Source of the DNA: Cladopsammia gracilis
Taxonomy: Eukaryota > Cnidaria > Anthozoa > Scleractinia > Dendrophylliidae
Assembly (NCBI GenBank): GCA_022457155.1
Contig: JAJGOT010000210.1
Span: forward strand, 536,501-600,500
DNA: 64,000 bases
Direction of reading: 5' to 3'
Of the stretch, positions 55,149 through 64,000 are shown one piece after another. The notes under the pieces were generated by a model, which saw only the letters and a program-made list of their open reading frames with translations, searched no databases and had not been told where the DNA came from. Position 1 is the stretch's first letter, and each line of letters starts with the position of its first letter. The position numbers were made by a program, and so were the translations under genes.

Positions 55149-56860
55149 ATTCTTGCACTGTTCCACTTATAACCCAAGTCATTACCAAACACTGTAACGA
55201 CTATTACAGCCAAGGAAGAGAGGATAGGACTCCCTTGAATCTCCCAGGCTGGATCCCAATCAACATCACTGCTCAGTTTACAAATGCATCAGATCTGTGC
55301 CCAGCACCATGGCGCTACCACCAACCAGCAGATGACCTCCATATACTTCCAACCTGGGGATTTTTTACCACTTATGGCGGTGGAGGGTACGTAGCAGATC
55401 TAGGCTACAATAAAGACATGGCTGTTCCGTTGATCACTGCGCTCCGACAAAATGGCTGGATAGACCGCTACACCCGCGTAGTTTTACTAGAATTCACTAT
55501 TTACAATCCCTACACTGGCTACCTTAGCATCGCAACATACCTTTACGAAATGCTACCAACCGGTTATGGAAACACATTTCCAAAGATTGATACGGTATTG
55601 CTAACGAATACTGAATCCGGTTTGTACCAGTTTTATCTGATCTGTCAACTCTTGTTTATTATTCTGGTATTCCTGTCTATTCTTCATGAGATCTACAAAG
55701 TGTACCGACAACGATGCGCCTATTTTCGGAATGTCTGGAACTTCATCGAGATTCTCCAACTCGTCTCTTCATCCCTGGTAGTGATTTTCTACGTTTTTAA
55801 ATCCCAGCTCATCCTCAAAAAAATCTCAAAGTTGAAAGAAAATCCCTTCGAGAACGTCAGTTTTCAGGATGTGATTATATGGAACGATGCTGAGAACTCA
55901 GCTTTAGCAATAACAATCTTCATTGCCACGTTTAAGATTCTCCGCATGATTCGCTTCAATTCACATGTTATTATGGTGTTACAGACATTTCGCGTGTCTC
56001 GTGAGCTCCTCGTGTCATACTCGGTGGTTTTCTTTGTTATTTTTGTATCATACGGTCAGCTTAGCAGGCTGGCTTTAGGAAACATGTACCGTTACTCCAG
56101 CTTCCTGCGTTGCCTGGCAACTCAGCTGTTATTGTATCTAGGTGATGAGATGAGGCTCAGCGAGGTACAGAAAGCAAACCGACTCCTTGGACCGTTCGTT
56201 TTATTCTCGTTTATGTGTATCATGACTTTTATTTTCGTCCATTTCTTCGTGGCCATATTAAACGCTTCGTATGAAGAAGCTAAAGAGAATACGGACAGAG
56301 CTTCTGAGGAATATGAAATGAGTGATTTCATCCTGAGACAACTAACGAGTATGCTTGGATTTGGAAAAAAGACGTCAGATCAAGAACACAAAGAAGAAGA
56401 AAACGTGGGAGAAAGCAACCTGCCTTTGTCGAAGTGTTCTGCACCTGAAGCAAAATCTCTAACGAAACAGCTTTCGATGACACCGAAAAGGACAAGTGAA
56501 GTTATCCAACGGAAGGAGAAACTAAGTCATGCAACACAACCGTCGAAAAGGAAGATCAAGAGGCCCGGGTCGCCCAGAGACAAATCGAGGAAATTGGCCA
56601 CGGTGAGTGAGTGTGCGTCCAGAGTAAATGATCAAGAACAAACTCTGCACAGACTGGATTCGTTGACAAGAAACATTGAAAAAGATGCTGTACGTGAGGA
56701 TGTAGAACTCCTTTGTTTCATTTGGCTTTTGTCGGATGAACACAACAGAATTTCAAGCCGAACGCTAACACCGCAAAGTAAAGCCATTGAAAACTCTTCA
56801 GAGTCAAGTATTTCACACTTTTCAATTTCTGATCTTTTGGATGAAGGATGGGGCACATGA
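55149..56860 (+). CDS. Polycystin exon B13: channel domain and C-terminal tail
   Basis: Residues 2448-3017 up to the TGA stop. The extracellular part has PLNLPGWIPINITAQFTNAS, CPAPWRY, then TRVVLLEFTIYNPYTG, typical of the polycystin (TOP) domain. Helices lie at about 2607-2626, 2646-2664, 2698-2712, 2734-2756 and 2796-2819. The pore loop FLRCLATQLLLYLGDEM (LGD at nt 56138-56146) precedes the last helix FVLFSFMCIMTFIFVHFFVA. The roughly 200-residue tail is rich in K, S and E, with a possible short coiled coil (VNDQEQTLHRLDSLTRNIEK). It acts as a membrane subunit, probably with a polycystin-2 partner. No canonical AATAAA is seen in the next 400 bp. Confidence 0.95.
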
Positions 56861-57449
56861 GAAGATGAAAGGGGCCAAAAGGAAGCTAGTGCCCGACAAA
56901 ACGTTGAATGGCAACTCTTAGAATCGTTTGGGTAGCAGCAGGAACTACCACGTGATACCAACTGACGCTGATGATGGCAAGGTTTGTCAATCACGATAGA
57001 CAAATTCCAGAATATCCTGGGTTCAAACAATTTACTACGTCCATCGTAAAATTAGCAAGTGATGGAAGGATCAATTTGGTCTGTCTCTCTATTGCGGACT
57101 CCCGTACCCCCGAAGAGGAGACTTGTACCGAGAGATGGCGGGAAAGAGAGAGACCCTGGATTGGATCGATGTTTTAAATTATAATTATTCATTTCTTGGT
57201 TTTCACAACTTTGCGTGAATTTAGTTTTTCCAATGCTCAAAGCATGCACAAAGGATTAATCGCTTATAATATTAAATGTAAATAATCTGTAATAGTGAAA
57301 AAACGGAGAAGTGCAATAGGATGCAAGTGCAATGTGTGTCTGACTGTGTAGCGTATACACCTGGCTCCGGTTGTTCAAAAATGGAAAGCGCTATACGTCC
57401 TATACACCGGATAAATCACCATCCAGTAGATAACACAAAGGATTTTGTT

Positions 57450-57984
57450 AAAGGCACACTGTCACGGGTTGACATGCGCCGGTTCTCGTCCGATCACCGT
57501 AGTTAAGCCCTGTCGGGCGAGGTTAGTACTTGCATGGGTGACCGCCTGGGAATACCTCGTGGGCTCATCATTTTTCTTTCCTTTACTCCCTTCATTTTTC
57601 ATTTTTTTTGGTTCCGTCAAGGAGCCACTCAAGGAGGACAAACTGAAGCCAAAGTCATGAAAACATAGCATACCTTCGACGATATTCCAGCGACAACAAA
57701 TGGGCGAAGAAGTCACTGTCACTGGAAGCTTCATACCCGGCATCGAATTTAGCCTGAAGCCACGACCTAAATATCCGATTTTCCAAATATATTCGTTTGT
57801 GGTTTCTAGACCACGCTATCTTATATTCTGCTTGATCCTCGAACTTCCTCTTCTGTCCCGAATTGGTTCTTTTCCCTCCACCGCGCCACTAGTCGACGCC
57901 ATTTTAAAATTGACAGTTCAACTTGAAAAATTCAAGTTTCGATTCGAAAAACTCGCGCATGCGCCCTCGTGACAGTGTCCCTTT
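57450..57984. mobile_element. Inner AAGGSACACTGTCACG element carrying a 5S fragment
   Basis: Inner ends aaaggcacactgtcacgggt and gcgccctcgtgacagtgtcc-cttt, with TA on each side, so about 535 bp. Same TIR family as 8937, 20042 and 21131. The left part contains 5S rRNA-derived sequence. Confidence 0.75.
57476..57566 (+). pseudogene. 5S rRNA-derived sequence, 5'-truncated
   Basis: gccggttctcgtccgatcac, agttaagccctgtcgggcga, ggttagtacttgcatgggtg and accgcctgggaatacctcgt follow the 5S rRNA from about its 25th base to near the 3' end. The internal promoter boxes (agttaagc..., catgggtgaccgcctgggaa) are largely intact. The first quarter of the gene is absent, so it is a pseudogene or a 5S-derived SINE head, not a functional 5S gene. 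Confidence 0.85.
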
Positions 57985-58094
57985 AGTACTTATCCACTGG
58001 ATAGTCATTTATCCGGTGGATAGCGCTATCCACCTTTTTGACAACCGCGGCCTGATTGAAAAGGCATTGTCGGGTAAAATATATGTTGTGGTGC

Positions 58095-58203
58095 AATTTT
58101 ATCCTTGGTGCAAATTTTATTTTCCTTTGTTTAAAACTAATTATCATACATTATCACACATTACCATACCCCAAAATAAAGGAAAACAAAATTTGCACCA
58201 ATG
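58095..58203. mobile_element. Fold-back MITE
   Basis: ttggtgcaaattttattttc-cttt at the left pairs with aaaggaaaacaaaatttgca-ccaa at the right around an AT-rich core. Confidence 0.75.
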
Positions 58204-58267
58204 GCCGTTTTTATACATTATCCTTCCGGACGAACTTGGGCAAACATTTGTAGTTCGTCTGGTTATG

Positions 58268-58309
<42 letters not shown>

Positions 58310-58682
58310 AGACGAACTATCTTTCGTAGTGCGTCGTTCCAAGCTCGCCACCAGCTTCCTCTCCTTTTTCAAAATGGCGGAGAAATGCCAAAATACTCAA
58401 AACATCCTAGCATATTTTGCCACGTGACATATACGATGAAATGGCATTTTCGGAAGCTATTTCCAGCGGTATGCCGGTCGTGTTTGTTTTCTGGTTATAA
58501 AAAACCGCTGTTCAAAAGAAACGAAGACATTACATCGTATTTTACCGGAAAAAATATGGTGACTAGAATCAGGTTGGACACCATATTGAGACTTATATAA
58601 CGGAGTAACTGGTTAGCTTTCAGTTGAGGTTGGGATTAGCAGTTTATATAGTTAAATTTAGGACTAAGCAACCCGAGAAGCT

Positions 58683-58765
58683 AGGTGGTACAGTGGTACG
58701 GTAGGCTATGTAAGCCTAAGCCTAGCTGAGGTCACAGGGTCAATCCTGAGTGGGGATTTCAGATT
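58683..58765 (+). repeat. tRNA-like SINE head, candidate
   Basis: taggtggtacagtggtacgg resembles a D-arm/A box, taggct-atgta-agccta makes an anticodon-like hairpin and cagggtcaatcctg a weak B box. A T-rich stretch and a cctcgcgaagcgagg palindrome follow. No full cloverleaf. Confidence 0.35.
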
Positions 58766-61700
58766 TTCTTTTTTTACACTTAAAAATTTATTCCTCGCGA
58801 AGCGAGGGCCGAAGGTCCGAGCGTAGCGAGGTTAATAAATTTGTCGTGCCTCGGGAGCTAAGCCGCGCGAATTCGAGCGAAAAATATATTTACATATATA
58901 CTTGATGGTGTCCTGCAGTTGCCTGGCAACAATGTGGTACTATTTCATGTAAGCCTATATAGGAGCATGGTAAACAAAGATGGCGGACGGTAAACGGTAC
59001 GCAAACCATCGAAAGGACCTTTTACCAACGTTTTTGGTTGCAAAGAAGACGAAGTGGAATGGCGAAAAGCCTCATACGCAAATCGAGAGTTTCGACTCGC
59101 GGTGCACCCTCCCCCCGAGCTTCGCGAGGTTCTGCGAGCAAGTATTTCTAGTTGAAAATATAAAATCCTAATTGTCGACATTACGTTAAATAATTCTCAA
59201 TAAGTGTCCGAGGTGGTCCAATCTGATTTTGGAGTATCCATTCTAGTCACGACCGTACTTTATGGCGGCCTCGTCCCAGGCCACTCGTCTTTTTCAAAGC
59301 GGAGAAGGCCCTGGGGACGACGTTGGCCAAACGCTGTTTCGTCGAATAAGAACTTGGCAGACAAACAGTCCACTGCTTTTTAATTAAATTAAGCCTAATA
59401 AAAATGCAGCATGTGGTTAGAAACCCGTTAATACGACCGCCAACGTGCCATAAAGATTTACTTTCATTTTCAGGGTGGTCGTATTGTCCAGAAAAGGTCA
59501 GGGTGGTCGTATTGTTTAAAAAGGCGGTTGAATCAAATCGACATACAAGCTCTATATCATCAACTTGCCGCTAATCCTTGTAATCTGAACCATACTGAAT
59601 CTAAAAGAAAGATTCTTATCCTTAAACAATATACACAACGAACTTTTTACTAGCCTTTGTCACTAATATCGCATTTTGCATATTTACCGTTCGTATTTAT
59701 GTGATAATTTATAAAGTAAACAACGGTTTTGGGCTCCAGTGGTCGAATTGACGGGACTTTTATAGAAGACTAAGCATTTATTCGCGCCGAATAAAAGTGG
59801 TTATATGAACGGGATGGTCGTATGGTGGGACATCACTTTTGTCTTGAAGAAGCGCATCCCAGTAAAAGCGGTCACTAGGCAACGTTTCGTCCAACGTGTA
59901 ACGAAATTGCGCAACAAGTTTCAATAAACTGTAACATACTTCGGAATGGTTATTAGTTGCGAGGTTAGAATAAATAGGTTCTTAAGATAACTTTGGCAAC
60001 GAAAATTGCGAGGTTTTTCACCTGCACGGTATCTTACACATTAGGCGCCATTTATTATTTTTTTCCACAACTTGTAATTTTATCGCAATTTTGTTGGCAG
60101 ACAAGTCGGCACGAAAAATTACCTATGACGGCATCAAAGAGAAAACGTGAAACAGACAGTGTCGCCGAAATAAATAATTTAGTAATGCAATCAATCTTAA
60201 AGAGAACATCTCTCTGAAAGTGCGAAGTTCTCTTAATTATTCATGTGGTACTTGCATATCATAAACTGATGAACTAGCTACGATCGCAGCAGGTGTTTTG
60301 TTGCGTTTATAATAACATGACAAAAAGATATGTACAATACATCTCACTGAAACTGCTTTACACCAAGTTCCGGCACTTGCATGAAGCAGTATTACAACAC
60401 TGAAAACTGTAAGTAACAAAATATCAGCATGATCATAATTATATAGAGAGACCCTTGTTAGTTTGAATATCACGCGCGAAATTTGCACCTAAAATGAAAA
60501 CGCTGTTCTCCTTTATGAATCGAACAGTGAAAATATCTCGCGCATACTAAGAAAGAAGCCAAGAAATTTGAACACTTACATTTATACATTTATGTTTGTG
60601 TTATTTGTGTTTGTTTGTTTTTTTTTCTGCAGCTTCTGAGATACGTTTGCTTGTCAGCATATTTAGTGTAGACCGTTAACGATCTGGCAGTTTTTTTTAA
60701 GAAAGTACAATTTAGGATTTATGCAGACCCAAAACTAAGAGCAACTTTGCACACAGGAACGTACTGCTGAGAAGCTTTCATTTAAATGCTCATAGTGTAA
60801 GAATGAAGCCCCAGAATCAAAAGAGGCAACAAATGAAGTCGAGTTGTCTTGGAACGGCATAAAAAGCTTGAGAAATGTTGTACGAATATATAAAATCTGT
60901 AACAAGTGCCATTTTCGTCGACCTGGAACAGAAAACTGCTGTTAAATTAAATTAAGCGTAATAAAAATGCAGCATGTATTATTATTTTATTTTTGCAGGG
61001 TGGTCGTATTATTAAAAGTGGGGATGAGACAAACTGATACAAATCTGAAAGGAAGATTCTAATCGTTAAACCGATATGAATAACGAGTTTACGATTCAGG
61101 TTTTTTTTTCTTCGCAGAAAATTTGACACCTACTTTTTTGCTGTTTATTTCTATTTCTCGACGTCTTAGATTACTTTGCTTGTTAGCATAATTATTTCGT
61201 GTGGACATTTACCAATCGCTTTTAGAATTCAAAGCATACACGATATTCAGGAAGATGTATGGCTTTTTGGCAATCATAGATTCAGCCTGGGAATTTTAGT
61301 TGAAATTAAAAAGCGTTAATTCGCGTTTCAAGCATATTTTTAAACAATTTTAACGGAGGCAGCGTATTCGGGTTGATAGGGCGGGATTCATAATTTTGTT
61401 ACATTTAATTTAAATTATTTGTTTCTGATGTTTAGTGCTATATAGCTAGGCCGCACTAGCACTTGTGCTATAAACACCGCCGAGGGCCGAAAAAAGGACA
61501 TCGATATTATTATCATTATATTATTGTAAGTTGGATTAAAATTAGTAAAATTACCATAAATATATATTTTTTGCATTCGTGTTTGCTCGGGAAGCCTTCG
61601 GAAGCGCAAAAACAAGCAATTTTGTGTCCAAGAATTCAGCGCGGATACAGAATTTCATGAGTTGACACTGCAGGGAGGTAAACTAGGTGTATTGTAGATT

Positions 61701-62235
61701 GGCATATCTGACTCAAAATTTTTAAATAGGCTTTCAAAGGGAAGATATGAGGCTTCAAATTCTAACATGGACAATTTTACTCCTTTAAAAGGTGATAACT
61801 TTTAATTAAAGTTGAAATCAAAAAATCAGAGTCAGATATGACACAATAGACGTTTTGACGGATCAGTGAGTGGCGAAATCAACTTGCTTTGTGTTCTTCT
61901 CGAGGAGCAAACTTGCATTGGACACAAAAAATAAACCACGTTTTTCTTGAAAATAACTTGTTAGTGACTTACAGCATCGCCGCAAAGCGCGATCCCTTCA
62001 ATAAAACACAATCCTTATGCACTTCCATTATTCGCCAATATCTCTGTTAAATTTCCACGAAATCGGCTTTCAAACGTTCACGATACAGGTGTATAACGTT
62101 TTTCAAAGTGACACCCCTGCTAAAATTTTTCCTTATGAATTTATTCATGACCAGGTATCCCCCGCGACCTTAAAGCGACTACCACATTTATGTAATTGAA
62201 CAGTTCGAAAGATCCATTGCTGTTATTCGACAACT

Positions 62236-62360
62236 AAGGCCCGGTTCAAACGTCGAACTTCACATGTGCCGAATCTAATGCAAATGAGCAAGAACAACAG
62301 ATTTTGTTCATTTGCATTAAATTCGACACATGTGAAGTTCGACGTTTGAACCGGGCCTTG
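62236..62360. mobile_element. Fold-back MITE
   Basis: aaggcccggttcaaacgtcg and aacttcacatgtgccgaat at the left are mirrored by attcgacacatgtgaagttc and gacgtttgaaccgggcctt at the right; about 123 bp with near-perfect arms. Confidence 0.95.
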
Positions 62361-63316
62361 CTCTAAAACCGGTCACTTTCACGCATCGCAAGAATTAGAT
62401 TCCTGTAGAAAATAACAGGCTATATTGAAATAAATGAAATACAATTTTTAATATTTAATATTGTAAAGGCGCATTTGAACTTGTGTGCTGTTAAAATACA
62501 TAGGCGCGCGTGTTTTCGTAATAAGACCTGCGCACTCTTTAGTGTGGTTTGACGTAACGTTTTAACCGCAAAATGACAAAACAAAAATGGACGAAGGAGG
62601 ACTTCTCTATATACACGTGTTTTGTTCTTGATGTTGCAACATAAAGATTGGTCGTGTGAAAATACTATATCATTTGCGAAATTTCTGGAATAGTACCAAC
62701 ACGAGTAGGTGTAGGTAAATTTTCACATCAGGAGCCGCATTGCGTAATTAATTATGATCGAAACTGATGTTTACTTTGAGCATGATTGAAACTACACCAA
62801 ATTGAAGAAACGTTGCCGGGTGAAAAGCATAAACCATGAACGATGCGACCCAAAGGTTTACTGGAAGTTGGGTAAATTAAACTTCGTCTGTGACATAATA
62901 CACATTATATTAACACAGGATGCATTAATCATGCTCTAAAATGTCTGAAACAAGAAAACATCTTGATTATTAAGAAATGGACTATTAGTATGCTTACCAA
63001 TGCTGCCTACCCAGAATCCCATTCGGTCTCATCGTTTATGGTTTATGCTTTTCACGGGTCAACGTTTCTTCAATTAGGTCATAGTTAGTCTCCTCTACTA
63101 ACACGCGTGACGGAGCATGGCTGTTAACACTTTGTATTGCCTTTCGTTCCCGAAGGATTTGACAAGTGAAATTAAAGCACATGCAACAGAAATTTCGAGC
63201 TCTTTTTTTGTCTATTCATTAGAAAGATTTTATGCGAGTTTATGCCTGTTTCGTGAAACAGCATAAATTACAGAATCAGGCGTGAAACGTGTTTCAAAAC
63301 TAACAAAAAATTTAAA

Positions 63317-63497
63317 TATGGAGTGTTTTCACATGACTTCACGGTGGCCATGTTGGTGTCCCAAAACAATAGAATGGCGGCCATATTGGTGTCCCAAGCT
63401 AATCCTGTGGGGATTGAACTCTTTTCTAATGCAAACACTTTGTTTTGTTCAAATAAATTAACATAGCTGCAGACCAGGTGAGTGAAAACACTCTATA
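63317..63497. mobile_element. MITE, second copy of the 662-840 family
   Basis: 181 bp. Ends tatggagtgttttcac and gtgaaaacactctata are inverted with one mismatch; the interior (acttcacggtggccatgttg, ccaaaacaatagaatggcgg) matches 662-840. Confidence 0.85.
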
Positions 63498-63506
63498 ATG
63501 TGAACA

Positions 63507-63911
63507 ATGAAATTGCAAACATGTTTACGGGTAGGTGTTTCGTTGAAGCATGTTTACTCTAAACATGTTTCGCTCCTGATCATGATGTGGACACAGCACA
63601 CGGCTTTTTCCACTTCAATGATGTTTCCACATGCGTATTTAAAAACTGAATCTAAATTCACACGACATTGCGATTGTGGATGGCAACAGTTGCTGTCAAC
63701 ACTCAAAATTGCATTGGCTGATTTACCTGGAAAAACCACAGTCGACCCTGCTATCCACGTAGCCTTTAACGAAGAAAAAGTCTATTGCTTTTTTTTTGGC
63801 GTGAACATAAAAACTTACCTAGGTAAATTTATTTTACCCAGGCTGTATATTTTAAAAGCTAATGAATTGAGAAAAGAAAAAATAGTGTCGATTTTGGAGA
63901 CAAGCTATTAG
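63507..63911 (+). CDS. Hypothetical 134-codon open frame
   Basis: ATG to TAG without interruption, starting 10 bp after a MITE. The C-terminal half has a protein-like look (LADLPGKTTVDPAIHVAFNE, LYILKANELRKEKIVSILET) but I recognise no family, and no promoter, splice site or homologue in the window supports it. It may be chance or an exon of a gene to the right. Confidence 0.25.
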   Translation: MKLQTCLRVGVSLKHVYSKHVSLLIMMWTQHTAFSTSMMFPHAYLKTESKFTRHCDCGWQQLLSTLKIALADLPGKTTVDPAIHVAFNEEKVYCFFFGVNIKTYLGKFILPRLYILKANELRKEKIVSILETSY

Positions 63912-64000
63912 TTATAATTTTTTAAAGTCACGTAAAACAGAGAATTTTGAGTTCATCGGTTTTCAACTGTCAGAAATTCGGTAAAATTGCAGGATATAAA

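Larger units (their letters stand above)
21285..56860 (+). other. Polycystin-1/PKDREJ-type gene with two REJ-GAIN-GPS modules
   Basis: Span of 23 coding exons on the + strand with mutually consistent GT-AG splice sites and phases, encoding about 3,017 residues (numbered here from the first in-window codon). Order: module A (REJ about 1-445, GAIN 446-882, GPS near 853-900), module B (REJ 919-1369, GAIN 1370-1839, GPS near 1815-1860), membrane helix 1 (1889-1908), PLAT (about 1933-2057), helices 2-6 (2099-2370), extracellular polycystin domain, and helices 7-11 with a pore loop (2607-2819), then a cytoplasmic tail of about 200 residues. This is the polycystin-1 family layout (REJ, GAIN/GPS, 11 helices, PLAT between helices 1 and 2), except that the REJ-GAIN-GPS part is doubled. 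The N-terminal exon is missing. Alternative: module A is its own gene or a decayed duplicate; the matching phases and lack of frame damage argue against that. Confidence 0.8.
57361..58054. mobile_element. GGTTGTT-family MITE split by a second element
   Basis: Outer ends ggctccggttgttcaaaaat (57361) and tttttgacaaccgcggcct (58054) match the 15575-15750 element. It is interrupted after aaaggattttgtta by a second element at 57450-57984, and the original sequence resumes with tccactggatag and tttatccggtggatagcgct. Confidence 0.8.
56861..64000. other. Gene-poor right flank
   Basis: No confident gene. It holds the nested MITE/5S element (57361-58054), fold-backs (about 58095-58203, 62236-62360), an aagatggcgg repeat (58370-58560), a tRNA-like SINE head (about 58683-58765), a diverged duplication (cctaataaaaatgcagcatg and agggtggtcgtatt at about 59395-59515 and 60950-61015), and a MITE at 63317-63497. 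The 134-codon frame at its right end is listed separately. Confidence 0.6.

Noticed and set aside
58945..59181. Open frames on both strands (63 and 78 codons)
   Set aside because: Overlapping frames on opposite strands in repeat-like sequence with no similarity I recognise.
59993..60217. 74-codon frame ending in KRKRETDSVAEINNLVMQ
   Set aside because: Possible last exon by appearance (preceded by ttggcag), but nothing upstream links to it and no domain is recognised.
1..64000. CRISPR array or bacterial operon
   Set aside because: Direct repeats here are minisatellites without unique spacers, and the genes are spliced metazoan genes.

Overview
This window looks like nuclear DNA of an anthozoan cnidarian, most likely a stony coral. 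It has AT-rich sequence, genes split by GT-AG introns, class A GPCR, Noggin and polycystin genes, and many short fold-back elements (MITEs) and minisatellites. No species is claimed. All confident genes are on the + strand.

Layout. (1) About 1.1-7.2 kb: the last three coding exons of UTP6, an 18S rRNA processing factor with HAT repeats; its 5' part lies left of the window. (2) 7.0-10.6 kb: repeat-rich intergenic DNA. (3) 10.6-16.6 kb: a complete two-exon Noggin gene (secreted BMP antagonist, about 259 aa) with a TATA box just upstream and a 5.1 kb intron. (4) 16.6-21.3 kb: no recognised exon; a degenerate tRNA-like sequence and several MITEs. (5) 21.3-56.9 kb: a very large polycystin-1/PKDREJ-type gene. 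I can follow 23 exons with consistent splice phases, giving about 3,017 residues; the N-terminal exon(s) were not found. (6) 32.9-33.7 kb: an intronless class A GPCR nested in the 6.4 kb intron 9 of the polycystin gene, same strand. (7) 56.9-64 kb: repeats, including a 5'-truncated 5S rRNA-derived sequence nested in a MITE, and no convincing gene.

Main discovery candidate. The polycystin gene contains its extracellular REJ-GAIN-GPS region twice in tandem. Ten exons of module A (21285-36849) match ten exons of module B (37379-49597) one for one in order, phase and similar length. Module A ends in a full GPS motif but has no transmembrane segment; its last exon ends in phase 1, exactly as needed to join the first exon of module B. 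Only module B continues into the first membrane helix, the PLAT domain and the six-helix channel part. The predicted product is therefore a polycystin with two potential autoproteolysis sites, one of them in the middle of the ectodomain.

Second candidate. Two introns of the same gene carry sense-strand hammerhead ribozyme motifs of the small-stem-III kind (26163-26205 and 48822-48866). The second has an intact catalytic core. The first adjoins a repeat that recurs at 40.75-40.89 kb and whose shared sequence begins at the predicted cleavage point, suggesting a ribozyme-tipped retroelement.
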